A DNA stretch of 64,000 bases from Tillus elongatus (GCA_964006375.1 OZ023268.1:82657835-82721834), one strand, 5' to 3'. Positions 11,380 to 22,003 are shown, counted from the first letter of the stretch. Numbers and translations: made by a program. Notes: generated by a model not told the origin, from the sequence alone.

Positions 11380-11578
11380 AGCATTTGGGAGAAATAAATG
11401 AAAGAGGAGATAAGCTAATTGACTTATGTAACGAAAATGGTCTAATTATAACGAAAACAATGTCTAAAGTACCCAAAAAAGACTATATAAATGGAACGCA
11501 CCAGCGGATATAGGAAGTTATCAAAGTAACAAATAATTTCATCATTACCAAGAAATGTCACAGAAATTTGTTAAGGCC
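11380..11578 (+). pseudogene. RTE/CFDP2-like LINE endonuclease fragment, first half
   Basis: Plus strand reading 'ERGDKLIDLCNENGLIITKT' is the typical late endonuclease (AP-type) segment of RTE-like LINEs often labelled craniofacial development protein 2-like. It is interrupted by the hAT element at 11587; the reading resumes at 13100 with the 'SDxDSxHNL' segment (the conserved SDH, here SGH). Frameshifted and dead. Confidence 0.6.
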
Positions 11579-11586
11579 CATATACA
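11579..11586. other. hAT target-site duplication, left
   Basis: 'catataca', repeated perfectly at 13092-13099. Confidence 0.9.
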
Positions 11587-13091
11587 CAGTGGCGGATTTA
11601 GGCATGCATGCCGCCCTAGTCCCTGTCTGATGCGCCGCCCTTTTTGAATAATAAAATTCAATTCATTTTGATTCAATATTATTATTTAAATATAATTATT
11701 TTATCGAAATATAATTACAAAACAATACATATAAATATTTAATAAACTCTATTGCTCAATTTTTAAATCTCTTCTTTCTGGCTTTCGTCTGTGCAAAAAC
11801 ATCAACTATGTCGTCATAATCCATTTCTTGAAGTAGTTGAGCTTCAATAGAGAGTCTATCTTGGCCCATACTTGTGCGTAAATAATTTTTCACCATTTCA
11901 ATTCGTAGCGGCAATACTCAAAAAAATACTTAGAGCAATATCTACATTCGGATAAACATCTCGAAGATTCCGAGAATGCAATACATTGCATATTTCTTGT
12001 GCAGACCGTACATCTTCTATATTTGCTAGGGAATCTTTGAATTGATAATGTAAATGAATACATTCATTCCCAAAAGTCTCTGCCAAAACATCAGGATACT
12101 TATTAACTGGTTTATTTGAAAGATTTTTCAATTCATTTGTATCTATTTTAGATAAATTATCAAAAAAATTGAAATTTTCGTAAAGCTTTTGATAAGCATT
12201 TTTACGTCCGGCCAATTGTACACTCAAAGTATTTAAAATTCGGTATACACATTGGTGCGAAAATTTTCTTATCCAGATAAAGGTGTTCTTTCATTCACCC
12301 GTGATTCATCTGCCTGAATTTTTCTGGTTTTCTTGCGACAGGTATCATAACGATAATAATCTTGAACTGCAGATAGGGCTTTGGCTGTTTCTTCATATTC
12401 GGAGAATTGTTTATCTCTCATGTCTTGGAGAAATAATGCCAAAGAATTATAGATTTGCACCACAGATGATAAATCAGCTTGAGATTCCTGAAGCTTCTTA
12501 CTAGCAGCATTAAAACGATATAAAATAACATTCCAAACAATGACTAGAATTGCTGTTTCTAGATGCTGTAATTTTCGCTGCAATCCCGTAGCTTCAGATC
12601 GCGTAGTCGGTTATTTGTAGCTGTTTTTGGAAATAAATTCCAGTGCATCAGTTATTCCAGGCCACTCTTTTTCTAACGCATAACAAGCATCATGTCGAGC
12701 AGACCAACGAGTTTAAAAAAGACCCGTAAGCCTTAAACTTGTACGTTGCATCAATATCTCCCAACAATGTGTTGATATAGTAAAAAAATTATAAAGTTCT
12801 TGCAAAGTACAAAAAAAGTCAACTGCTTCGGTTACGGATTCAGCTGCACAAGTTCCTACTAAATTTAACGAATGGGCAGCACAAGGAACATATTCTGCTA
12901 ATTTATTAATCGTAATTTTAAAAGCTTTACACGTAAGAGTAATTTCACTAGACAAAAACAGTAAAAAAGGATTTAAACATTAATACATTATTTCGGCTCT
13001 AAAATTTTGGCGTTCTGAAAAGTTTGCCACCCTCCAAATTGTGCCGCCCTAGGCCCGGGCCTCACGGACCTAGGCGTAAATCCAATCACTG
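11587..13091 (-). mobile_element. hAT-superfamily DNA transposon, degenerate
   Basis: A 1,505-bp element with a perfect 8-bp target duplication and terminal inverted repeats starting CAGTG (left 'cagtggcggatttagg', right complement 'cagtgattggatttacg'), the hAT signature. It carries a broken transposase on the minus strand and lacks the N-terminal part, so it could not move alone. It sits inside a LINE endonuclease and is therefore younger than that LINE. Confidence 0.92.
11756..12955 (-). pseudogene. hAT transposase, C-terminal two thirds, broken
   Basis: Minus strand, from 'MSSEITLTCKAF' through 'VPCAAHSLNLVG' (the conserved Cys-x2-His plus LNL of hAT enzymes), then in another frame 'TRWSARHDACYALEKEWPGI' (insertion-domain border with the Trp), 'LQRKLQHLETA', and the C-terminal half ending in 'KNYLRTSMGQDRLSIEAQLL' and 'FAQTKARKKRF', the hAT dimerisation region. 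The stop is at 11758-11756. Breaks occur near 12710, 12610, 12265 and 11900. The BED finger and first catalytic Asp are not present. Related to the ZMYM/THAP0-like hAT group by motif. Confidence 0.88.
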
Positions 13092-13099
13092 CATATACA
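13092..13099. other. hAT target-site duplication, right
   Basis: 'catataca', identical to 11579-11586. Confidence 0.9.
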
Positions 13100-13793
13100 T
13101 AGGTATATTCCGGGTCAGATATAGACAGTGGCCATAATCTGGCACCAGCAAAGCGCAAAAATTCGTTAACAAAGAATAGAGGAAATACAAGATGAGAATT
13201 GAATGTGTACATACAAGCTAAAACATGCAAAGGAACTGGGCAAGTTTAAAGAAGAAACCGATCAGGCGAATTTCAAGCAAGGAATACCTGTGTGGATAAA
13301 CATAAGAAACAGGTTAAAACAGCTGCGGAAAAAATACTAGGTAAGAAGAAACTAGAACCCAGGAAACTCTGGATGACACCAGAAATACTAAAATTAATAT
13401 AGGAACCTAAAAGCTAGAAAAATATTAAGATGGCAGAGGCATAAAGTAGAAATAAACATATTAAAAATATAAGCAAACAAAAACGTATGAAAGCAAAAGA
13501 AGTATAGATGCAAAGAAATTGTGTTTGTTATTTTTATAAAACGGTTCGATATTTGCTGCAACACTGAATTTATAAAAGTCTGTGGTGAATGGAGGAGTAG
13601 ATGCATCTTTCGAAGCCATCCCATGTTCTTAAATATACATACAAAGAAATGGTGAAGAAATCGAAAATTACATTGAGACAGGACGGTGGACCAAGCTTAT
13701 CAAAAGGTAAGACTACAGAAGACGACAGTTGTACGATGGTATGCTGGATGGAAGGCTAAGTAAAGAGCTACAAGTAGTTTTTCTCGGGAGTTT
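13100..13793 (+). pseudogene. RTE/CFDP2-like LINE: end of endonuclease and linker
   Basis: Continuation of 11380-11578 past the hAT insertion: 'YSGSDIDSGHNLAPAK' (expected SDH region), then 'KEETDQANFKQGIPVW' and 'TAAEKILGKKKLEPRKLWMTPEIL', the linker between endonuclease and RT in this LINE group, to about 13410. After this only fragments in several frames. The next recognisable piece of the family (RT thumb) is at 15260, beyond the PLE block. Confidence 0.55.
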
Positions 13794-14170
13794 TGCCTTG
13801 GAGAACCCAAATCACCACAACACATCTTTTTAAAGAGCTGACGATCGTTTTACTAACAAAGTTAGTGTCATCAGAGGATGAAAAATTCTAACTACTTTCT
13901 ACTAAAACACTACCTTTTATACTGAGTCTCAGGTAAAGAACGATGCCGTGAGGTCGATTAAATCGCAGGCAAATTTTCTGTGTATTGTATTTTAATTGCC
14001 GGACCAGGTTTTTGAACTTCTTTTATTACTTTACCTGAGAGGTTTCGAAATTTTTATCTGATTAAAAGACAGAGCCGCAAACAGAGGACTGCAAACCAGT
14101 GGCGGGGCTCCATTTAAGAAACTTTTGTGTTTTATTGCCCTAGAAATATAAATACTTTTGTACGCATCGA
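13794..14170 (-). repeat. Penelope-like element 3' end, inverted copy
   Basis: Reverse complement of the element end at about 14840-15200. On the minus strand it reads the last residues of the PLE endonuclease-side tail ('NGAPPLVCSPLF'), then a short 3' region and the hammerhead-bearing terminal repeat. With the plus-strand copy it forms an inverted pair about 0.7 kb apart. Confidence 0.7.
13832..13884 (-). ncRNA. Hammerhead-like motif with covarying helix II
   Basis: CTGATGA (13874-13868), helix II ACTAAC-TTT-GTTAGT, AAAAC in place of GAAAC, CGATCG, GTC. Compared with the 3.3-kb copy, the first helix II pair changed from G:C to A:T on both sides, so pairing is kept. The changed second box would impair cleavage. 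Confidence 0.5.
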
Positions 14171-14490
14171 GCTTATACACGACGGATTTACCTGATGTTA
14201 TGAAAAATTATCCCGTAATACTTTATGCGGACGATACTTCAATTGTTCTAGGAGTTCCTGGGCAGCACGACATATCTGATGCATTCGGACAGTGTTTGAG
14301 TCAGTTTAGCGTGTGGTCGATCGAAAACAAGACTAAATGTAGATGAGACAAGCGTTCTAGCCTTCAACTATTTTAAGGACGAAAAAAAGTCTTTCCAATT
14401 TTCCAATAAGACAGTATATACTGCCTATAGTACAATGTTCTTGGGAATAGTAGTTGACAGTCAGTTGAATTGGAAGGCACATATTGAAAC
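14158..14490 (+). pseudogene. Non-LTR reverse transcriptase fragment (YADD)
   Basis: 'PVILYADDTSIVL' holds the catalytic Tyr-Ala-Asp-Asp. After a frameshift comes 'DETSVLAFNYF' and 'STMFLGIVVDSQLNWKAHIE', the thumb-side motif of jockey-like RTs. It lies between two inverted PLE ends, so it is either captured or a separate insertion. About 100 codons remain; the rest of the RT is missing. Confidence 0.7.
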
Positions 14491-14639
14491 TCATTGAATA
14501 GTTTTTCTTAATTTAATGTTATCTTGCGTGGCTTTAAAAATTCGATGGGCGATTCCAGATCTGATCACTCTGCTGATGTAACTTTTCTGATATCCATCCA
14601 CTGAATAACTTGGATTTCGTCTAAGGGCGAAATCCAAAA

Positions 14640-14950
14640 TTGCAAATAATTTTTCATTGTGTTATAAAAGATCACTTAAACAACCATTGAAACAAGATTC
14701 AAGGAGCATCTGACACATCTGAGACACGGTAGTGTAGGCAAGTCATGCGCGGCACAACATATTTGGGATAATAATCACCGCATAGATAAAGATAACCTGA
14801 AACTCATCAAAAAAGTTAGAAAATCAGCGAAGTTAAATGTGTACGAAAGTATTTATATTTCTAAGGCAATAAAAAATAAAAGCTCCTTAAACCGAGCTCC
14901 ACCACTGATTTATAGCCCTTTGTTCACACTCTGTCTTTGACATATAAAAT
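14640..14950 (+). pseudogene. Penelope-like element C-terminal (GIY-YIG side) fragment
   Basis: Plus strand 'RSIxHL..LRHGSVGKSCAAQHIW' followed by 'NNHRIDKDNLKLIKKVRKSA' and 'VYESIYISKAIKNKSSLNRA' matches by pattern the end of the PLE GIY-YIG endonuclease domain (His-rich 'AxHxxxxxH' region, then 'ESI.I' and 'LNR'). The terminal repeat with a hammerhead motif follows on the same strand, as expected of a PLE. The catalytic GIY...YIG itself is not seen; the fragment is 5' truncated. Confidence 0.6.
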
Positions 14951-15205
14951 ATTCTGAAACTCCGCAGTAAAAGTTATACCGGAAGTTCAAAAACTTCGTC
15001 CGGCAATTAAAATACAATACACAAAAAAATTGCCTGGGATTTCGTCCCTCTCTTTATCGGGTTTTACCTAAGAGGTAGTATAAAAGGTGATGTTTAGTTG
15101 TAAGTAGTTTAGAATTTTTCATCCTCTGGTGACGTTAAATTTGTTAGTGAAACGATCGCCAGGTCTTCAAAAAGATGTGTTGTGGTTATTTGAGTTCAAG
15201 TGTAC
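14950..15205 (+). repeat. PLE terminal repeat (pLTR-like), plus copy
   Basis: Non-coding end following the PLE C-terminal fragment. It contains the hammerhead-like motif and then 'aggtcttcaaaaagatgtgttgtggttatttgagtt', which parallels the ends at 3.3, 13.8, 21.8 and 24.1 kb. Confidence 0.65.
15115..15170 (+). ncRNA. Hammerhead-like motif, degenerate, sense to PLE
   Basis: CTGGTGA (15126-15132; the conserved A is lost), a weakened helix II, GAAAC (15149-15153), CGATCG, then GCC instead of GTC. The sense orientation downstream of the PLE coding part agrees with known PLE ribozymes. Not expected to cleave. Confidence 0.5.
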
Positions 15206-15770
15206 TCCTTACAGGTTCCAATCATCACTTAGTGAATTGCACATGATGCTTGAGTGAGCTATAAGATGATGTTAAAACTGATCAAAAACTAAAGATCAAT
15301 ATGGCGAAAACGAAAGTAATCAAGATAAGCAACGATAGAGCTACGAAAGGGGATGTAAAGCTAAACGGTCGACAATTTGAAAAAGTGGAAATAGAAATGA
15401 CGTTGGTGGTACTATTACGGATGATGGTAAATGTAGCAAAGATCAGAGGAGGATCACGATGGCAAAACAAGCATTCAATAGACAAACACTCTCCCTAATA
15501 AACATTTTAACCTGGATCCGAGGAAGAGGTTCATCGAGTTGACGTATAGAATGTGGTAGTGTATGGAGCAGAAAACTTGACTTGATGCAATCGAGTGACT
15601 CGAATGTTTCCAGGTTTCCATTATTCGAAAAGTCCATGACGTCACCCGAAACCGATTCTTATAACTTGACTGTGGCGGCCATGGACTGTCAAATGAGTCC
15701 ATTGACACCCTGTATAGTACTTATAAACAGGTCAGTGCGGAGCATAAGGATCCGCCCTTGTATTTAATTA
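15206..15770 (+). pseudogene. RTE/CFDP2-like LINE: RT thumb fragment
   Basis: 'MAKTKVIKISNDRATKGDVKLNG' region at 15301 followed after a frameshift by 'YLGGTITDDGKCSK' and 'RITMAKQAFNRQ' is the diagnostic post-YADD segment of this LINE group. It is probably the continuation of the LINE at 11380-13793, separated from it by the PLE block. 15545-15770 has no clear homology. Confidence 0.65.
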
Positions 15771-16440
15771 TCTCTATATGTTTCAGCAAAACTTTATAAA
15801 ACTTGTGTTAAGCAGGATTCGTTCGATAAAGTTCCTTAATGTTATTTGTTTAAATTATTAATAGGTACTTCAATATTTGAAAATGAAGTGCATGTTTTCT
15901 ATTATCCCAAACAAAGCAAACAGCGTTTTCCTTTTCCTAGTTACGTGATTTCCTGGATTTCCTATGGGACTCCGGTGTTCAGAGCACCCGAGAGTATTAG
16001 CCGCGTGTGCATGTGTTTGTATGTCAGAGTGTGTCAAAGTCGGAGTATGTCATGTACTAGTTTAAGCAGGTCTAAAGATCATCGTGTTGACACGTCCTGG
16101 TGTGTAGAGGCAACAATTCAACAATTCCGCTCCCTTCGAGTAATATTTGTACACCAAGTCACGTATCATGTCATCCATGTTTCGAATTCACCAACCATTT
16201 GCCTGAAACACAGACGAATAAACAATTCGAACGGCGTTGCGCCTTCCAAATCTAGTTACTACCTTCTCTCTGTGGATATCGGTTACGCAGACCGATTCCT
16301 AGATAACAGTGTGCTTATTTAGGATGAAGTTTTATAGAGATGCCCACTTTTATTGGCTAGAGGCTAACAAATTACTTCAGTAACTCCTTGAAACAAACAA
16401 GAAAAATCTATATCGAAAAACAATTACTGGATCGAATATT
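15771..16440 (+). other. Open frame of unknown nature, probably non-coding
   Basis: A 158-codon open frame (15846-16322) with no recognisable motif, Ser- and Cys-rich, and without an upstream context suggesting a gene. The DNA is less AT-rich than its surroundings, so an LTR or an old element is possible. I cannot assign it. Confidence 0.2.
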
Positions 16441-16760
16441 TAAATATAAGAAATGAAGTCATGATGCAGGAAGTGGATTATGGTAGCGAACTTTCATTAA
16501 AATTTCTCTAAAACCTAATAACCCTTTTTTAGCTTAAAACCATCACATTTGATACATAAGAGACTTTATAGTGAAAACATATGCACAAAGTTTTATCAAA
16601 AAAGTTTATTATTGTTCGGGATAGATGAATTTTTCCAAGAGAAATACTGATTTCCAGTCTGGACAAAGTGGTCCGATTTTCCAGCACAACTTTTCCAATT
16701 CATTACCACCTGTCAACTTTATCAAAATTGGCCGACTATTTTTTTAATCATCGCGCGGGT
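16441..16760 (-). repeat. Repeat X, diverged fragment
   Basis: A degraded 3' hairpin ('gatgcaggaagtggattatgg') followed by X-like phrases 'tggtagcgaactttcattaaaa', 'gtccgattttcc' and 'caaaattggccgacta'. Confidence 0.5.
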
Positions 16761-16940
16761 AAATACATAAAACCTCTTTTTATGATGCCGAGCTTTCGAC
16801 AAATTTTAGTCCTTTATAAAGGCTATAAGATGAAAAAAAATTAGATTGAACATAAAACAACGAACTTTAAATTTACTGCAATCTTGATAAAGGAATATAA
16901 CATTCCGAAAGTTCTCACACTAAGAAGAACCTTGACCTGA

Positions 16941-17225
16941 CCTGACCTGCATAAAATGGGGCGGTTCGAGGGGGACCTGGCATGCAGACTCTGCGGCGAG
17001 GGGGAGGAATCAGCCCAGCATACCTTGTGCGAGTGTAAAGCTCTGGACCGCAAAAGGCAACTGATCTACGGTCAGTCTAGACCGGAGACAGATCATTATA
17101 AAACTTCACCGTACCAATTGCTCTGCAGACTAGTTCAAAGCATAGTGATCTTGGAATGGGTGGAGTAGAAAAGGGCATGCACAATAAGCCAAAAGCTGCG
17201 GTGCTATCGGGGCGGCAAAGACGCG
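16941..17225 (+). pseudogene. LINE C-terminus after RNase H (zinc-knuckle tail)
   Basis: 'MGRFEGDLACRLCGEGEESA' and 'TLCECKALDRKRQL' repeat, with few changes, the end of the protein at 47548-48603. The C-x2-C ... H-x4-C pattern is the terminal Cys/His motif after RNase H in R1/I-like LINEs. 5' truncated copy, followed by a 3' tail like that at 48604-48690. Confidence 0.8.
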
Positions 17226-17589
17226 GCCCAGCGCTGAGGGAGAAACAAACGAAGAATCTTTCATTTCTGACGACACACCTACAATTTTTTTATTGACAAA
17301 AGTCCAGAGCCATAAAAACTACTTAATACCCTTGGTGATCAATATTCATAGCACAAACCGTAAAAAATGGATTGCGTTCTTAATTTTCCATTAAAGATGA
17401 AGAGTAGCTAGAACGACCTTTTCCTGTGTCTGTCCCTGAAAATACAAATGCAGTTTAGCGGACATTGTAATTGGGCTAAACAAATATATAGGTAAGGTTA
17501 TACAGTGACTGGGCTGAATCAGTCAGTCCACTGCGACCTTATGCATAAACCAAATAATGTAGCTCACGCGTAATTGTTTAAATTTCACC
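17226..17589. other. Unassigned stretch
   Basis: No motif seen; probably 3' flank of the two LINE fragments on either side. Confidence 0.3.
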
Positions 17590-18180
17590 CATCAAATACA
17601 GCTTCTTACAGAAGTCGACAATTGTTGTGGATGAATATTGGTCCAGATCTCCAGGGGCAAGTTGAGTCTTGCCAAAGAGCAGGTGCCAGTTTATGTCCGC
17701 TGTCGGACAGGAGCATAGCACGTGCTCTGCTGTTTCGTCATTTTCCACACACAGGCGACACCCGGTTTCTTGTCCTAGGCCGATTCTGTGCAGGTGGCGA
17801 TGCAGTCGACACCGTCCTGTATACAGGCAGACTTGAATTTTTAGTTGTTTATTTAACGCTAGAAGTTTTTTAGCCCTCGCCTCTGAGAGGTGCTTAATAA
17901 AGCCCTAATCCTGGTAGATTTTGCCATTGTTGAAGTGTCTTGGTTTCCGTCCAGGTCTTCAGGGTGTGTTTTGCTGGGCATACTTTAAGCGTCGGCCGCT
18001 ACATTGCCATAGATGCCCGAATGCCCTGGTACCCAAACCAGAGACGCATCGTTGTTGTTGCCCAGATCGTTGAGGACATTCCTGCAACTCCATACCATGA
18101 ATTGCAACGGTGGTAGTCAAGTGTTTTTATAGCAGCTTTTCCATCTGAAAGTATTTTGATCTAAGGAACTGGATACATTA
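17590..18180 (-). pseudogene. LINE RNase H and Cys/His tail fragment
   Basis: Minus strand: 'SLVWVPGHSGIYGNVAADA' (end of RNase H with the catalytic Asp region) near 18000-18050, then 'RCRLHRHLHRIG' and 'GCRLCVENDETAEHVLCSC' near 17720-17810. A different family from 16941 but the same type of C-terminus. Several frameshifts. Confidence 0.75.
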
Positions 18181-18730
18181 TATGAATACGTTCATCATAC
18201 AGTTCACGCCGATTTGGAGATAAAAATTCCGCAAATGGATCCCAAATACTTGAATGCTGATCAGAAGCATCACGCTCAATCAGTTCCGATTTGAACAAGA
18301 TGCTGACTTCTTAAACATCGTTGTTACGATGAGTAAAACTGGAATGCATTTTTTGACCCAGCAATAGATGGAATGGAGACATTCTGGTTCTCCAAGATCG
18401 AAGTTCAGTGCTATGAGATCTAGTAGAATATCTCGCTCCACTACTTTGCGATTGCCATGGAATCATGATCCACTTTTTCGATAAGAGTATAAAATAACTC
18501 AATATTACTTTTCGATATTACTGGCCACTCTGGAAAAAAGTAATGGCCCGCACCCAAGGTTTAGAATTACTTTTTCACCAGATCCCACCCCGGCCGACTA
18601 TCGTCTCTTTCCTCGAGTGAAAAAAGGTCTCTAAGACGTTAAATTTTAAACGAATAGAAGCTGTGGAAACCAGATTCTTAGAAATGGTAGTTCAGCTCTG
18701 TTCCATTCTTCAATCTACATTATGAATTGT
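18181..18730 (+). pseudogene. mariner transposase fragment (SETMAR-like type)
   Basis: Plus strand pieces in several frames: 'DQKHHAQ', 'FEQDADFLN', 'VTMSKTG', then 'MEWRHSGSPRSK', which parallels the mariner region around the first catalytic Asp, followed by fragments of the C-terminal part. A closely related relic is at 27776-28170. Heavily broken. Confidence 0.6.
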
Positions 18731-18785
18731 TATTTCCAGGTCTAAGTAAATACTCTGTCGCTGTTTCCTAAACAATACTTGGTTG

Positions 18786-18945
18786 GCAAATATACTCGGT
18801 GGACCCTTATTGCCTTACAAGGGCAATTAATAGGTAGTACTAGCAAATATAATCGGTGGATAGTCATTGCCTCACAAGGGCATTTAATAGTACTGGCAAA
18901 TATACTAGGTGGATCGTCATTGCCTCACAAGGGCATTTAATAGCA
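18786..18945 (-). repeat. Tandem repeat, 3 units of 53-57 bp (LINE 3' tail)
   Basis: Units start at 18786, 18843 and 18896 with 'gcaaatata.t.ggtgga' and share 'cattgcctcacaagggcattta'. On the minus strand they directly follow the LINE coding end at 18937, so they look like its 3' untranslated tandem repeats. Confidence 0.7.
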
Positions 18946-19340
18946 CAGAATGGCCGTTGCTGTGTCATTTTTAGGTCTATGGGGTGTTATTTCCAGGGTT
19001 AAAATTACGGGATCCATTTCGGTCGTTTTCTTTCCAAATTTCAACATAATTTTTCGTCTACACCAAGAGTTTTTCCTCGCCTCAGCCAGGTTTTCCAGCA
19101 GCTTCCATCTTGGTCTACCTCTTCGACTTGTGTCCAAGTAACTATCCTTCCACAAATATTGTTAGAAAGTTATTATAACTCAGAGTATATTCAACAAATT
19201 TTATTCGCGTCTCTCTCATTTTTCCATATCTACATTTCAGAAGCTTCTATCTACACATGTCCTCATTACTAGAAGTCTAGTTTTCCGTCCCATACATTAT
19301 AATACTATACAATCATACGTATGACTTGGTGAACCTATTC
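18937..19340 (-). pseudogene. RTE/CFDP2-like LINE thumb and C-terminus
   Basis: Minus strand, 'SLINLLTWSW' (close to the copy at 15470), degenerate 'VxYxMGRKT', then 'SKRGRPRWKLLEN' and 'RRKIMLKFGKKT'; the GRPR..W segment is typical of the end of this LINE group. Its upstream part lies at 20500-20036; the two halves are separated by the plus-strand RNase H fragment, which inserted later. Confidence 0.6.
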
Positions 19341-19384
19341 ACCAAGACCAGGTTAAAAGGTTTATTAGTGAGAATAGTTTTTTG

Positions 19385-20020
19385 CCTATTAAATGCTTGT
19401 TTTGATTTTGCGAGCAACTGGCTACGAATAAGAAAGTAACTTTGATGTGGGTACCAGGGCATCAAGGCATTGAGGGAAATGAGGATGCAGATAGCCTTGC
19501 AAAAAGGACAGCATTTTATGGTTCAGATCCCCATTGTAGACTAACAAAAAGCCATGTAACAAATGAACTTGATACTTGAGAGGGGAACCAAATGCTGCAT
19601 ACTGCATGTAAACGCCAGGCTCAGGGCAGGCAAAACGACTCATCGCCATATCGACAGAGAAGTCTGAGCTGTTTCTTGAATTGAACAGAAACGACTTGAG
19701 AATTATCACAGGACTTTTCACAGGAAACTCCCCAGTAAGGTATCACCTTATGGAGATGGATAAAGCGGACAAAAAACTGCAGATATTGTACTGAAGCAGC
19801 AGAAACAATAGAACACTTACTATGCGACTGCATGAACTTGTTCTGCAAAAGGCTCAAGTACTTTGGAGGGATGACTTTAACACCTAAGGAAATAGGTAGA
19901 ATAGCCGTCAAAAAAGATAGTAGACTATATGAAAGTCTGGCCATTTTGGGCAACTATTAGAAACAAGAGTCATGCACTGGTGTAGCAACGCTGAGAGGCC
20001 AAAGACCTTTACGACTCATT
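19385..20020 (+). pseudogene. LINE RNase H and Cys/His tail fragment
   Basis: 'VTLMWVPGHQGIEGNEDADS' and 'LAKRTAFYG' (end of RNase H, catalytic Asp region), then 'LNRNDLRIITGLFTGNSPVR' and 'CRYCTEAAETIEHLLCDC' (Cys/His tail). A third RNase H family in this window. 5' truncated; it interrupts a minus-strand LINE. Confidence 0.8.
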
Positions 20021-20035
20021 AAACAATCTACAAGC

Positions 20036-20500
20036 TGCTTTTGCGATTCTCCGTCTCAGTTTGCTACATCTACAGTCATCCATAATAATCCTACCTAGGT
20101 ACGTGAACAAGTTGTCAACCGTTCCACCTTTCTTCATTATATGAAACGATATTTTTCAATCCACATTATCGAATGCCTTTTCCAGGTCTATAAAACCAAT
20201 AACCGTATCTCTATATTTTTACCAAGCCTACTTTATAATATTGTTTCAAGTGCCAGCACTGCTTCTCTAGTTACACGGTCGGGTTTAAATCCGAACTGAT
20301 CTTCATCTCGGCAACTGTTAATTTTGCTTCTTCCAAAGTTCAGCTGTTATTTAGTCTATACCAGGAGTTTCTCAATTATTTCTACAGACAGACATAGAAA
20401 CTTTCCCTATAGCTTCGCGCAGTTTATTTGCTTTGCAAGTGGTTGCAGAGAATGTACTTTAAGCTATTGTGAAGCCAGACAGGAGCCTCTAAGTCTATAT
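20036..20500 (-). pseudogene. RTE/CFDP2-like LINE reverse transcriptase fragment
   Basis: Minus strand: 'DQFGFKPDRVTREAVLALET' (finger region), 'VIGFIDLEKAFDNVD' with the first catalytic Asp, then an internal loss removing the YADD box, and 'LFTYLGRIIMDDCRCSKLR', the post-YADD segment. Continues at 19340-18937 and ends in the tandem repeats. Confidence 0.7.
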
Positions 20501-21746
20501 TTAGAATAGTACGGTTTCACTAAGTTGGTACAATTACAACCAATAAACCAAATTATTCTATTGAAATTGGTGGGTCCGGATCGTCTGAGTTTATTTTCAA
20601 TGCATCCTTTCCCAATCATTTTCCTCTCAGTGGTACAATTTTTCAGATATAATTTCTAGTGTTTAGCAATGTTTTCATTTTCTAGTAATATATTTAGATA
20701 CAACTTTACTTGTTTCTGGTTTATATATGCAAACAATATTGGCGAAGTGACAAGAGGTTTTAGCATGACATGTATTTGGACTATTATTATTTTAATTGTG
20801 TTGTAACACGATGAAGGTACGATTTATTATAGAAGATTAAAAAAATTGCTTTAAGATGTAAATTTTGAGACCCTTCGTTAATAAAACTGTCAAAAACTTA
20901 AGCAAAAGAAGTGACTTTGTCAAACAGTTCTCTTTCTCACAAACAATAAAATTGGTTTTTCATTGAAAAAAAAAACCACTGACCACATATAAATGGAAGC
21001 TATAGTTTAAACCAAGACTGTATTCATTTATATGAATGCAATTGAATGGTTAACAAAAGCAGGAGGTACTCAATTTGCTTCTTCTGTACATTTTAATTAA
21101 TTTGATCTAAAAACAGAAGACACTTCTAGGACGTCAAGGGGAATGTTAATATGACCTTGAGACTGTTTAATGCACCGGACTTGTACGTTGAACATCTGGA
21201 GGACCAGTTTTTACCCTCGATACTTTCATTCAATCAAGTCGGCTGTTGCATGACGATAACGATTGCGCCGATGATGATGATGGCGTTTTTACACTTGTTA
21301 CGCTGGTCAGAACCAACTTGATTTTATAAAGAAACTTATTTTATAAGCCGAAGTAGAGCATCTGAAGAAACAGTTTCAATATTGGACTTTAAGTGTGTAC
21401 GTACAAAATATACATGACTAGAAGTGACTGTGGAAATGTTGGTGTAGAAAAAAATACCTTAAGATAGTTAAGTAAGTTAAATATTACAAAACTGAAGAAA
21501 TGACATTGCCCAATTTGATATTTAGTTACATTTGGACTACACACTCTAAATTGTGTAATTCGCAAGTACAAGCTCTGTTTCTTTGTGTTGCACAGTGTAG
21601 AAGTAAAGATATATAAATAAACAAATAAATAATAAATACCTGTATTAAATTATATCTACCCACATCGCTGTATAATAATATCTACATCTATATCTATCAA
21701 TATATCTCTATCTACTAAGTGAAGATTGTAATCTGTGATGAGCACT
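20501..21746. other. Unassigned stretch
   Basis: No coding motif, no long open frame and no repeat partner noticed in the window. Confidence 0.4.
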
Positions 21747-21905
21747 GATAAGCACACTTGGAGAACCCAAATCACCATAATACATTAAAAAAAAAGACCC
21801 CACGATCGTTTCGCTAACAAAGTTAGCTAACTTTGTTAGCGAAACGATCGTCCGGTCTTTTTTTAATGTATTATGGTGATTTGGGTTCTCGAAGTGTGCT
21901 TATCT
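21747..21905. repeat. 159-bp near-perfect palindrome of PLE terminal repeat
   Basis: Centre at 21826/21827. Each half is a PLE terminal repeat with the hammerhead helix II, GAAAC and CGATCG but without the CTGATGA box; the halves meet at helix II. Ends 'gataagcacac' / 'gtgtgcttatc'. Confidence 0.85.
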
Positions 21906-21921
21906 CTATCTACTCATATCT

Positions 21922-21926
<5 letters not shown>

Positions 21927-21990
<64 letters not shown>
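21927..21990. repeat. (CT)n microsatellite
   Basis: About 32 CT units; mirrored by (GA)n at 24026-24063. Confidence 0.95.
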
Positions 21991-21993
<3 letters not shown>

Positions 21994-22003
21994 ACACATT
22001 GTA

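Noticed and set aside
14097..14907. A second hAT element with CAGTGG ends
   Set aside because: The ends match each other only because both are inside inverted copies of the PLE 3' end, and the flanking 8 bases differ (ctgcaaac, atttatag).
15846..16322. 158-residue protein gene
   Set aside because: No known motif, no start context and no intron signals; listed only as unknown.
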